Of a stretch of DNA of 64,000 nt, positions 41,709 to 50,275 are shown piece after piece; positions within the stretch are counted from its first letter, which is position 1, and each line of letters starts with the position of its first letter. Location: the NCBI RefSeq assembly GCF_003752505.1, contig NZ_RKHO01000001.1:2728001-2792000 (forward strand), in the 5' to 3' direction. The translations under genes were made by a program, and so were the position numbers. Below the pieces are notes generated by a model, which saw only the letters and a program-made list of their open reading frames with translations, did not search any database and had not been told where the DNA came from. This DNA is from Nocardioides aurantiacus. Its GTDB lineage: Bacteria; Actinomycetota; Actinomycetes; Propionibacteriales; Nocardioidaceae.

Positions 41709-42728
41709 ATGGTCCCGATGCGTTGCTCACGACGACCGGTCGCCGCTCTGGCGCTCGCCCTCGCCGTTCCCCTGCTCGCCGCCTGCGGGGGTGAGGAGGA
41801 GCCGTCGCTGGTGGTCTACAACGCGCAGCACGAAGAGCTCATCGACGTGGTGGCCAAGGAGTTCACCAAGGAGACGGGCATCGAGGTCCAGCTGCGCAAC
41901 GGCTCCGACCTCGAGCTCGGCAACCAGCTCGCCACCGAGGGGGACGCCTCGCCGGCCGACGTGTTCCTGACGGAGAACTCACCTGCGATGACCCTGGTGG
42001 ACCAGAAGGGACTCTTCGCCGAGCTCGACGCGAGCACGCTCGACCAGATCCCTGAGCAGTACCGCCCCGCCGACGGGCAGTGGACCGGCTTCGCGGCCCG
42101 CTCCACGGTCATGGTCTACAACACCGACCAGGTGTCCAAGGACGAGCTGCCGACATCGATCATGGACCTCGCGAAGCCCGAATGGCGCGACCGGATCTCC
42201 TTCTCCCCCACCGGCGCCGACTTCCAGGCCATCGTCAGCGCCGTGCTGGCCACTCAGGGCACCGCGGCCACCCGCGACTGGTTGGCCGGACTGAAGACCA
42301 ACGGCACCGTGTACGACGGCAACAACGTCGTCCTGGAGTCGGTCAACTCGGGCGAGAAGCCGGCCGGTGTGATCTACCACTACTACTGGTACCGGGACCA
42401 GGAGGAGTCGGGCGAGAACAGCGACTCCTCGCAGCTGCACTTCTTCGAGGACGGGGACCCCGGCGCGTTCGTCAGCGTCTCCGGCGCGGGCGTCCTGAAG
42501 TCCAGCGACGACGCGAAGGACGCCCAAAAGTTCGTCGAGTACCTCGTCAGCCCGAAGGGGCAGCAGGTCATCGCCGACAGCTACGCCCTGGAGTACACCC
42601 TCAACCCCGAGGTCGACCTCGGTCGCGACGTGCGCCCGCTGAGCGACCTGAGCCCGCCCGACGTCGACGTCTCCGAGCTCAGCAGCCCGGAGGTCACCGA
42701 GCTGATGCAGGAGGCAGGGTTCCTCTGA
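41709..42728 (+). CDS. Fe(III) ABC transporter substrate-binding lipoprotein (FbpA-like)
   Basis: A 339-residue extracytoplasmic iron-binding protein. The signal peptide ends in a lipobox (LAVPLLAAC). The mature part begins LVVYNAQHEELIDVVAKEF, typical of ferric-binding proteins, and contains STVMVYNTDQ and VIYHYYWYRDQ, where neighbouring tyrosines are the usual Fe(III) ligands. ATG at 41709 is used; an in-frame ATG at 41718 is equally possible. It is directly behind an iron box and followed without a gap by permease and ATPase genes, forming a complete FbpABC-type importer. Confidence 0.9.
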   Translation: MVPMRCSRRPVAALALALAVPLLAACGGEEEPSLVVYNAQHEELIDVVAKEFTKETGIEVQLRNGSDLELGNQLATEGDASPADVFLTENSPAMTLVDQKGLFAELDASTLDQIPEQYRPADGQWTGFAARSTVMVYNTDQVSKDELPTSIMDLAKPEWRDRISFSPTGADFQAIVSAVLATQGTAATRDWLAGLKTNGTVYDGNNVVLESVNSGEKPAGVIYHYYWYRDQEESGENSDSSQLHFFEDGDPGAFVSVSGAGVLKSSDDAKDAQKFVEYLVSPKGQQVIADSYALEYTLNPEVDLGRDVRPLSDLSPPDVDVSELSSPEVTELMQEAGFL

Positions 42729-44284
42729 GCATCCGGCTGGAGGCCCGTCCATCGCGCGTCGGCAGCGGGCGGCCACCGGTGCTGGTGACACTGGCGGCCG
42801 TCCTGGTCGCCCTGCTCGCCGTGGTGCCGCTGGCGTACGTCGTGTGGTCCTCCCTCACCCTCGGCCCGTCCGAGACCTGGCGCCTGCTCGCCCGCCCCCG
42901 GGTCGGTGAGCTGCTGGGCAACACCCTGGCGCTGCTGGCGGGCACCATGCTGCTCAGCACGCTGCTTGGGGTGGGGTGCGCGTGGCTGGTCGAGCGCACC
43001 GACCTGCCGCGGCCGGGTCTGTGGCACGTGCTCTTCGTCGCGCCGTTGGCGGTGCCAGCGTTCGTCAACAGCTACGGCTGGGTCTCGCTCACCCACGACG
43101 TCCAGGGGTACGCCGGGGCGCTGCTGGTCGTCTCGCTCTCCTACCTGCCCCTGGTCTACCTGCCGACCGTGGCCGCGCTGCGCACCCTCGACCCCGCCCT
43201 GGAGGAGGTCGCGCACGCGCTGGGCCACGACCGTCGTGCCACCTTCGTCCGCGTCGTGCTCCCCGGGATCGCGCCGGGCGTGCTGGGCGGGGCCCTGCTG
43301 GTGGGCCTGCACGTCCTGGCCGAGTTCGGCGCGTTGCAGATGCTGCGCTTCCCGACTCTGACCACGGCCATCTACGACCAGTACCGCTCCGCCTTCAGCA
43401 GCTCGTCGGCCAACGTCCTCGCCGGCGTGCTCGTCCTGGGGTGCCTCCTGCTCCTGCTGGCCGAGCTGTCGCTGCGCGGCGACACCGCGCTGTGGCGGGT
43501 CGGAAGTGGCAGCGCCCGCCGGGCCGAGCGGGTTCGCCTGGGCAGGTCCCGCCCGGTCGCCCTGGCGGCGTCGAGCCTCCTGGTGGTCCTGTCCCTAGGG
43601 GTCCCGCTCGCCAGCCTGGTGCGGTGGCTCGTGGTGGGCTCGTCGACCGCCTTCCCGGTGGGCGAGCTGCTGGGCGCCACCGTGACCACGGCCGCGCTCG
43701 GCCTCATGGCTGCCGCGGTGGCGGTGGCCATGGCCCTGCCCGTGGTGTGGCTCGCGGTGCGGCACCGGGGCCGCTGGTCCGACCTGGTGGAGCGAGCAAC
43801 GTTCACCGCCCACGCCCTGCCCGGCATCGTCGTGGCGCTGGCCCTGGTGGCGGTCTCGATCCGCTCGGTGCGCCCGCTCTACCAGACCCTGCCGCTGCTG
43901 CTGGTCGGCTACGCCATCCTCTTCCTGCCCCGCGCCGTGGTCAGCATCCGCAGCAGCCTTGAGCACGCGCAGCCGGTGCTCGACGACGTCGCGGCCAGCC
44001 TCGGGACCCGACCGGCGCTGACCCTGGTGCGCGTCACGCTGCCGCTGCTGCGCGATGGGCTCGGGGCCGGCGCAGCGCTGGTCTTCCTCGCAGTCTCCAC
44101 CGAGCTGACCGCCACGCTCCTGCTCGCCCCCATCGGCACCGCCACCCTGGCCACCCAGTTCTGGTCCGCGAGCTCGGCTGCGTCCTACGGTGCGGCCGCG
44201 CCGTACGCCCTGCTGCTAGTGCTCGTCTCGCTGCCCGCCACGTGGCTGCTCAGCCGCCAGACCCGAAGGAGGTCCAAGCCATGA
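42725..44284 (+). CDS. Fe(III) ABC transporter permease (FbpB-like, duplicated)
   Basis: About 519 residues with roughly 12 transmembrane helices arranged as two similar halves, each with an EAA-type loop (ALEEVAHALGHDRRATFVRV and VLDDVAASLGTRPALTLVRV). This is the fused permease of ferric iron importers. The start is uncertain: a CTG at 42725 overlaps the FbpA stop and sits ten bases after AGGAGG; the next candidate, GTG at 42779, would cut into the first helix. The end overlaps the ATPase gene start by four bases. Family assignment is firm. Confidence 0.88.
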   Translation: MSIRLEARPSRVGSGRPPVLVTLAAVLVALLAVVPLAYVVWSSLTLGPSETWRLLARPRVGELLGNTLALLAGTMLLSTLLGVGCAWLVERTDLPRPGLWHVLFVAPLAVPAFVNSYGWVSLTHDVQGYAGALLVVSLSYLPLVYLPTVAALRTLDPALEEVAHALGHDRRATFVRVVLPGIAPGVLGGALLVGLHVLAEFGALQMLRFPTLTTAIYDQYRSAFSSSSANVLAGVLVLGCLLLLLAELSLRGDTALWRVGSGSARRAERVRLGRSRPVALAASSLLVVLSLGVPLASLVRWLVVGSSTAFPVGELLGATVTTAALGLMAAAVAVAMALPVVWLAVRHRGRWSDLVERATFTAHALPGIVVALALVAVSIRSVRPLYQTLPLLLVGYAILFLPRAVVSIRSSLEHAQPVLDDVAASLGTRPALTLVRVTLPLLRDGLGAGAALVFLAVSTELTATLLLAPIGTATLATQFWSASSAASYGAAAPYALLLVLVSLPATWLLSRQTRRRSKP

Positions 44285-45306
44285 GCAGCGTGACCGCGAC
44301 CGGGGTGCGCATGCGCTTCGGCAGCACCGAGGTGCTCAAGGGCCTCGACCTCCGGGTCGAGGACGGCGAGGTCATGGCGGTCCTCGGGCCCTCCGGCTGC
44401 GGCAAGACGACGCTGCTCCGGATCGTCGCCGGGTTCCTGGCCCCCACCGCCGGCGAGATCCGGCTCGGCGAGGCGATCGTGGCCGACGGCACCACGGTCG
44501 TCCCACCGTGGCGGCGACGCGTGGGCTACGTCCCCCAGGAGGGTGCGCTGTTCCCCCACCTCGACGTACGCCGCAACATCCTGTTCGGCCTCCCGCGGCG
44601 CGAACGCACCGAGCAGCGGCTCGAGGAGATGCTCGAGCTGGCCGAGCTCCCCCGCGAACTGGCCGGGGCGTTCCCCCGAGAGCTCTCCGGGGGCCAGCAG
44701 CAGCGCGTGGCCCTGGCCCGCGCACTGGCGCCCCGCCCGCGCGTCGTGCTGCTCGACGAGCCGTTCTCCTCCCTCGACGCCGCCCTGCGCGCCAGCGCCG
44801 GCCGCGAGGTGATGGCCGTGCTGCGCCACGCCGGCTCGACGGGCCTGCTCGTCACCCACGACCAGGCCGAGGCGCTCTCGCTCGCCGACCGGGTCGCGGT
44901 GATGGACGCCGGCACTATCCGCCAGGTCGCCCGACCCCAGGAGCTGTACGCCGCACCTTCCGACGTCCGCGTCGGGTCCCTCGTCGGCGAGGCCACCGTG
45001 CTGCGCGGCCGGCTCGAGGGCTCGGTGCTGCGGTCCGTGCTGGGCACCACCGTCCTGCCGGCGCCGCCGACCACCGCGGCGGGTGAGGTCAGCTTCCTGG
45101 TGCGTCCCGAGCAGGTGCGCCTCGTCGAGGACACCGAGACCAGCGGCATGGTCCGAGATGTGGTCTTCCACGGCCCGTTCGCCGTCGTCCGCGTCGTCAT
45201 GGTCGACGGCACGGTCGTCACCGTCCGGGTCGCGCCGACCGCGGTGCCCGACCGCGGGACGACGGTCGGGCTGCACCTCGACGGGGTCGCGGGGGTGTTC
45301 GCATGA
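44281..45306 (+). CDS. Fe(III) ABC transporter ATP-binding protein (FbpC-like)
   Basis: A 341-residue ABC ATPase. Walker A is GPSGCGKTTLLR, the signature is LSGGQQQRVALARAL, Walker B is VVLLDEPFSSLD, and the H-loop is in LLVTHDQAEALSLADR. A C-terminal TOBE-like domain follows (residues about 240-340). ATG at 44281 has a perfect AAGGAGG ribosome-binding site and overlaps the permease stop by four bases; its own stop overlaps the next gene by four. It energises the iron importer. Confidence 0.92.
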   Translation: MSSVTATGVRMRFGSTEVLKGLDLRVEDGEVMAVLGPSGCGKTTLLRIVAGFLAPTAGEIRLGEAIVADGTTVVPPWRRRVGYVPQEGALFPHLDVRRNILFGLPRRERTEQRLEEMLELAELPRELAGAFPRELSGGQQQRVALARALAPRPRVVLLDEPFSSLDAALRASAGREVMAVLRHAGSTGLLVTHDQAEALSLADRVAVMDAGTIRQVARPQELYAAPSDVRVGSLVGEATVLRGRLEGSVLRSVLGTTVLPAPPTTAAGEVSFLVRPEQVRLVEDTETSGMVRDVVFHGPFAVVRVVMVDGTVVTVRVAPTAVPDRGTTVGLHLDGVAGVFA

Positions 45307-47888
45307 CCACGCTGCGGGGCGAGTCCGCGACCGGCATACGCCCGCTCGACCGGTCGCCGCTGGGAGACCTGGCGCGGTTCGGCGACGCGCCAGCGCTCGT
45401 CGCGGACGGCCTGGTGCTGAGCCACGCCGACCTCGCCGCGCGGGTCCACGACCGGGCGGGCCTGCTCGGTCGCACGCGGCGACTTGTGCTGCTCGAGTGC
45501 CGCAACGACATCGAGACCGTGGTCACCTACCTGGCCGCCCTCGCCGGCCACCACCCCGTGCTGCTCACCGGCCCCGCCTGCCGCCGCGACGACCTGGTCG
45601 CCACCTACCGTCCCGGCGTCGTGGCCACTGGCAACCAGCTCGAGGAGCTGTCCGAGCCCGCCCACGACCTCCACCCCGACCTCGCGGTGCTGCTGAGCAC
45701 CTCGGGATCCACGGGCTCGCCCAAGCTGGTGCGGCTGTCCCGGGACAACCTGCGCAGCAACGCGACCAGCATCGCCGACTACCTGCGACTCACCTCCGAC
45801 GACCGCGCGGCCACCACCCTGCCGCTGCAGTACTGCTACGGCCTGTCGGTCCTCAACAGCCACCTCCTGGTCGGCGCGAGCGTGCTGCTGACGCAGCGCT
45901 CGGTGGTCGAGGAGGAGTTCTGGGCGGAGTTCGGCGACGCGGGCGCCACCTCGTTGGCCGGGGTGCCCCACCACTTCGACCTCCTCGACTCCTCGGGCTT
46001 CTCCGACCGAGACCTGCCCCACCTCCGCACCGTCACCCAGGCCGGGGGTCGACTGCCGGCTCCCACCGCACGTCGGTACGCCGAGCTGGGCCGCGAGCGC
46101 GGATTCGACCTGATGATGATGTACGGCCAGACCGAGGCCACCGCACGCATCGCCTACCTGCCTCCCCACCTCGCCGCCGAGCGACCCGAGTGCATCGGCA
46201 TCCCGATCCCCGGTGGTTCGCTGCGCATCGACGGCGACCTCGGCGACGGCGTCGGAGAGCTGGTGTACGACGGCGACAACGTCATGCTCGGGTACGCCGA
46301 GCGGGCCGCGGACCTCGCGCTCGGTCGCACCGTGCACGAGCTGCGCACCGGTGACCTGGCCCGCCAGCACGAGGACGGCCTGTTCGAGGTCGTCGGCCGC
46401 CGCAGCCGCTTTGTCAAGCTGTTCGGCCTGCGCGTCGACCTCGACCGGTTGGAGCAGCTGGCGGCCGACGCCGGTCTCGAGCTCCTCGCCCTCGGCACCG
46501 ACGACCGCCTGCACCTGGGCGTCACCAGCCACCGCGACGCCGCGTGGGCCCGCGAGGCGGCCGGTCGGCTCGGCCTCCCGCCCCACGTCGTGGAGACCCA
46601 CATGCTCGTCTTTCTCCCCCGCACCGCCTCCGGCAAGCCCGACCGTGCCTCGCTGCAGCGCCACGTCGCGGCGGCACCGGCGGTCGCGCCAGCGGCCGGC
46701 GACCCCGTCGGTGAGGTCTCGGCGGCCCGGGTTCGCGACCTCTGCGCCCACCTCCTCGGCCGCCCCGACGCCGGCGAGACCGACAGCTTCGTAACGCTCG
46801 GAGGTGACTCGCTGTCCTACGTCGAGGTCTCGCTACGCCTCGGACAGCTCCTCGGCAACCTCCCCCGCGACTGGGCCACGCTGTCGATGCAGGAGCTGGC
46901 CGCCACGACAGCTGCCCCCCGCCGCCGTCGGTGGCTCCGGGCCGTGGAGACGCCCCTGGTGCTGCGCGCCGCCGCCATCGTGCTGGTGATCGGCACCCAC
47001 GCCAACCTGCTGACCGTCATGGGCGGGGCCCACGTCTTGCTCGCCCTTGTCGGCTACAACCTCGCCCGGTTCCAGCTCGCGTCACCCGACCAGGCCGGTC
47101 GCCGCCGCAGCCTGCTCCGCGCCGCCCGCAACGTGGCCGTCCCCTCCGCATTGTGGATCGCCGGCGTCGGCGCTGTCACCGGCACCTACGACGTGTCGAC
47201 CGCGCTGCTGCTCAACAACCTCGTCGGGTCCGACACGTGGGACCTGCGCTGGCAGTTCTGGTTCCTCGAGGTCGTGGTGTGGTCACTGGTCGGCACCGCT
47301 GCGCTCGTCTCCGTGCCGGCACTCGACCGGTTCGAGCGAGCCCGGCCGTACGCCGCGGCACTGTTCCTCCTCGCCTCGACCGCAGCCCTGCGCTGGGGGC
47401 TGGTGGGCCTCGAGGCCGGCCCCACGGAGCGGTACGCCCTCCCGGTCGTGCTGTGGTGCCTCGCTCTGGGCTGGCTCGCCGCCCGTGCCCGCACGACCGG
47501 CGCTCGGGTGGTCACCTCGGTCGCTGCCGTGGTCACCTGCTACGGCTTCTTCGGCGACCCGGTGCGGGAGGCGCTGGTCGCGGCCGGCGTGACGGTGCTG
47601 GTGTGGCTCCCCCGGCTCCACCTGCCGGCCGTCGCCGTACCCGCGCTCAGCGCCGTCGCCGCCTCGTCGCTGTTCACCTACCTCACCCACTGGCAGGTCT
47701 ACCCCCACCTCGAGGTGGACCACCCGTTGCTCGCCACACTGGCGTCCTTCGCCGTCGGTTTGCTCTGCTGGCGGGCTTACGGCTCTGTCACCGCCCAGTT
47801 CACACGCGCCTGTCGCATCGACGTGAGACGCCAACGTGTGCCAGTCCGCCGCGCACAGCGCACTCCGACAGCGAGCAGATCCGCATAA
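45303..47888 (+). CDS. Adenylation - carrier protein - membrane acyltransferase-like fusion protein
   Basis: An 861-residue fusion. Residues about 1-450 are an AMP-forming adenylation domain: LLSTSGSTGSPKLVRLS (P-loop), MMMYGQTEATARI, GDLARQHEDG, RSRFVKLFGLRVDL and FLPRTASGKPDR with the catalytic Lys. Residues about 465-540 are a peptidyl/acyl carrier with LGGDSLSYVEV (phosphopantetheine Ser). The rest (about 550-840) has some nine to ten transmembrane helices resembling acyltransferase-3-like proteins. It would activate a carboxylic acid, load it on the carrier and transfer it across or in the membrane. ATG at 45303 overlaps the FbpC stop, so it is part of an iron-repressed operon. Substrate and product are unknown; no other biosynthetic genes are present. 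Confidence 0.78.
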   Translation: MTTLRGESATGIRPLDRSPLGDLARFGDAPALVADGLVLSHADLAARVHDRAGLLGRTRRLVLLECRNDIETVVTYLAALAGHHPVLLTGPACRRDDLVATYRPGVVATGNQLEELSEPAHDLHPDLAVLLSTSGSTGSPKLVRLSRDNLRSNATSIADYLRLTSDDRAATTLPLQYCYGLSVLNSHLLVGASVLLTQRSVVEEEFWAEFGDAGATSLAGVPHHFDLLDSSGFSDRDLPHLRTVTQAGGRLPAPTARRYAELGRERGFDLMMMYGQTEATARIAYLPPHLAAERPECIGIPIPGGSLRIDGDLGDGVGELVYDGDNVMLGYAERAADLALGRTVHELRTGDLARQHEDGLFEVVGRRSRFVKLFGLRVDLDRLEQLAADAGLELLALGTDDRLHLGVTSHRDAAWAREAAGRLGLPPHVVETHMLVFLPRTASGKPDRASLQRHVAAAPAVAPAAGDPVGEVSAARVRDLCAHLLGRPDAGETDSFVTLGGDSLSYVEVSLRLGQLLGNLPRDWATLSMQELAATTAAPRRRRWLRAVETPLVLRAAAIVLVIGTHANLLTVMGGAHVLLALVGYNLARFQLASPDQAGRRRSLLRAARNVAVPSALWIAGVGAVTGTYDVSTALLLNNLVGSDTWDLRWQFWFLEVVVWSLVGTAALVSVPALDRFERARPYAAALFLLASTAALRWGLVGLEAGPTERYALPVVLWCLALGWLAARARTTGARVVTSVAAVVTCYGFFGDPVREALVAAGVTVLVWLPRLHLPAVAVPALSAVAASSLFTYLTHWQVYPHLEVDHPLLATLASFAVGLLCWRAYGSVTAQFTRACRIDVRRQRVPVRRAQRTPTASRSA

Positions 47889-48850
47889 TGCGCCTGCTTG
47901 AGACCGCCGAGAAGCACCAGATCGCGCTGTACCTGGCCGCCATCGGCGCCGCGTTCGCCTTCGGGGTCTTCACCCCCGAGACCACCGGCGAGGCGATCGA
48001 GCACGCCATCGAACCCGTCCTCGCCGCGCTGCTGTTCGCGACGTTCCTTCAGGTCCCGTTCCTCGACCTGGCCGCCAGCCTCCGCGACGCCCGGTTCCTG
48101 GCCGCCGTCCTGGTCCTCAACTTCGTCCTCGGCCCAGCGGTGGTGTTGGTCCTGGTCCAGCTGCTCCCAAGCGACCAGGCCATCCTGGTCGGGGTGCTGC
48201 TGGTGCTACTGACCCCGTGCATCGACTACGTCATCGTGTTCACCGACGTCGCCGGCGGCTCCGCAGAACACCTCGTCGCCGCCGCACCCCTGCTGATGCT
48301 CCTCCAGCTGCTCCTGCTGCCGATCTACCTATACCTGTTCGTCGGTCCCGGCCTTGCCGAGGTCGTCGACCCGAAACCGTTCGTGCGGGCGTTCGTCGTC
48401 CTCGTCGCCGTCCCGCTCACCCTCGCCGCACTCACCCAAGGACTCGCCAGCCGCTTCACCGCCGCCCGCACGCTCGAGACCGTCATGGCGGCGCTGATGG
48501 TCCCTCTGATGATGGCCACCCTGTTCGCTGTCGTCGCCTCCCAGATCAGCGACATCACCTCCCGGTTCGCCGACGTCGCAGCCATCGTCCCGATCTATCT
48601 CACCTGGTTCGTCGTGATGGCCGGCATCGGAACCGTCGTGGGACACGCTTTCAAGCTCGACCCTCCCCGTTCCATCGCCCTCACGTTCTCCGGCGCCACT
48701 CGCAACTCCCTGGTTGTCCTGCCCCTGGCGCTCGCGCTGCCGGAGGAGTACTCGCTCGCTGCGATAGTGGTGGTGACCCAGACCCTGGTCGAGCTCATCG
48801 CGATGATCAGCTACACGCGCGCGGTCCCCCGACTCACCGTCACCCGGTGA
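47888..48850 (+). CDS. ACR3/bile-acid:sodium symporter-like transporter (arsenic-resistance type)
   Basis: A 320-residue membrane protein with about ten helices. LLTPCIDYVIVFTDVAGG resembles the conserved Pro-Cys helix of ACR3 arsenite exporters and BASS transporters, and FSGATRNSLVVLPLALAL resembles the second broken-helix motif. It is commonly annotated as 'arsenic resistance protein' in actinobacteria, though the pattern differs from classic ACR3, so the substrate is open. ATG at 47888 overlaps the preceding stop by one base (TAATG), so it is translated from the iron-controlled operon. A small thioredoxin-like gene follows. Confidence 0.72.
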   Translation: MRLLETAEKHQIALYLAAIGAAFAFGVFTPETTGEAIEHAIEPVLAALLFATFLQVPFLDLAASLRDARFLAAVLVLNFVLGPAVVLVLVQLLPSDQAILVGVLLVLLTPCIDYVIVFTDVAGGSAEHLVAAAPLLMLLQLLLLPIYLYLFVGPGLAEVVDPKPFVRAFVVLVAVPLTLAALTQGLASRFTAARTLETVMAALMVPLMMATLFAVVASQISDITSRFADVAAIVPIYLTWFVVMAGIGTVVGHAFKLDPPRSIALTFSGATRNSLVVLPLALALPEEYSLAAIVVVTQTLVELIAMISYTRAVPRLTVTR

Positions 48851-48913
48851 CCCGGCGCCGTGCGGGTAGGACGACGCGGCCGTCCCCTACCCCCAGACGG
48901 ATACGTTCGGGAG

Positions 48914-49252
48914 GTGACTTCCTCGAACGCAGCCGCTGACCTCTCGGTCGAGCTGCTCGTCGTACCCGACTGCCCGCACGAGGTCACCGCCCGCGACATG
49001 GTTGAAACCGTGCTCAACGACCTTGAGGTCCGTGCCCGCATCAGCACGACCGTCGTCGACAGTGACGAACAGGCCCGGGATATCGATTTCGTCGGGTCGC
49101 CGACGTTCCTCATCAACGGCCAAGACCCGTTCGCCGACCCGGAAGCTACGGTCGGGCTCGCCTGCCGGATGTACCGCACGCCCCACGGCATCGACGGGTT
49201 GCCGCCGCTGTCGTCTCTGCGCGAAGCGATACGCAGGGCAGCTACCTGCTGA
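48914..49252 (+). CDS. Small thioredoxin-like protein (alkylmercury-lyase-associated type)
   Basis: A 112-residue protein with a thioredoxin-like fold: VELLVVPDCPHEVTARDM in the first strand-helix (Cys in a CPH rather than a CxxC setting), a middle VVDSDEQARDIDFVGSPTFLINGQDPF with the cis-Pro loop, and a C-terminal helix. Similar proteins are often labelled alkylmercury lyase or thioredoxin family in actinobacteria. GTG at 48914 is preceded by GGGAG. It lies 63 bases after the ACR3-like gene on the same strand. A role in metalloid handling is possible but unproven. Confidence 0.65.
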   Translation: MTSSNAAADLSVELLVVPDCPHEVTARDMVETVLNDLEVRARISTTVVDSDEQARDIDFVGSPTFLINGQDPFADPEATVGLACRMYRTPHGIDGLPPLSSLREAIRRAATC

Positions 49253-50275
49253 ACGGTGTCTCAACGTCTCGTCGAGTCGTCGCCTCCAGGACGCAGCGCC
49301 ACCCACAAACCGCATCGACGACAGATGTACGCGCCTTCACCGAGCGCGTGCAGCGACCGACGCGGCTTGCTGCGACCGCAACACGAGCAATACTCAGTGC
49401 TGGGTTCCATAAGCTGATGTTGTCACGACATTGGCGCAGACTGCCTGCTCGAGACCACGGTCAGGCGTGCGCGATGCCCAGTTTGACGGTGAGGCCCCGC
49501 ACTCCGGTAGCGACGTCATCCCGGCCGAGTTCGTGCGCGGTCAGCACCCCCTGCGCGTCGCTCCGGGGGTTTGTTGGTGTCCCGCTCGTTGATGACGACC
49601 GAGCACGGGGGGACCCGCGCTTCCCGGCCAAGCAGATGCCATGAGACCGCGGCCGTCCTCGGTTGTGTCGCATCCCAGCAACGACCCGCCGGCACCAGCA
49701 GGCCGTGTGACTCGTTCAGTCAGGGGACTTGGTGAGAACTTTCTTTACTCCGTCAAGGCACCGGCTCCGCCGGTGCCGCGCCCGGACTGCGGGCGGCGCT
49801 AGCGCGCCGTCCTCGCCGGCCGCATGCCGCTCCCCGTACAGACGTGAAGAGCCTCTCCCCCACTCGCGACAGACGACAACCCCCGGATCGAGACCCGAGG
49901 GCTGCCGAAAGGACGAATTGAGTTGTCTCAGGCGGTGACAGCGGCTTCCCCGCCGCTGGTCAGAATCACTTGGATTCCTTCACCGTCGTCTTCGGGTTCG
50001 CCTTGCCGTGATTCGACGTGACATAGCGACCCGAGATCGCGCTGCGGTGCTTGCCACCGCCGGCTCTTCGGCTCCTGGGTCGACACCTGGCTCACATGGG
50101 TGTTTCCCCCTCGCCCTCTAGACACTCCTGCTGTGGGGACTGCCATCGCTGCGTCACTTCAGAGTCTCGACTGGACCCGGCACCCGACATCGCCGGTCGC
50201 GGGCGATTCGACCGCTCGGACACGTCATCACACCCCAGGAAGCGTCGGCAGCGCTGGCGACATCGCCGAAACGAG
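49253..50275. other. One-kilobase stretch without a confident gene
   Basis: No intact gene is convincing here. On the minus strand, short open pieces end in peptides that look like protein C-termini, for example AHELGRDDVATGVRGLTVKL (ending near 49461) and GEGIQVILTSGGEAAVTA (ending near 49928). Both lack upstream coding continuity and ribosome-binding sites, so they are best seen as decayed gene ends or chance. Confidence 0.4.
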
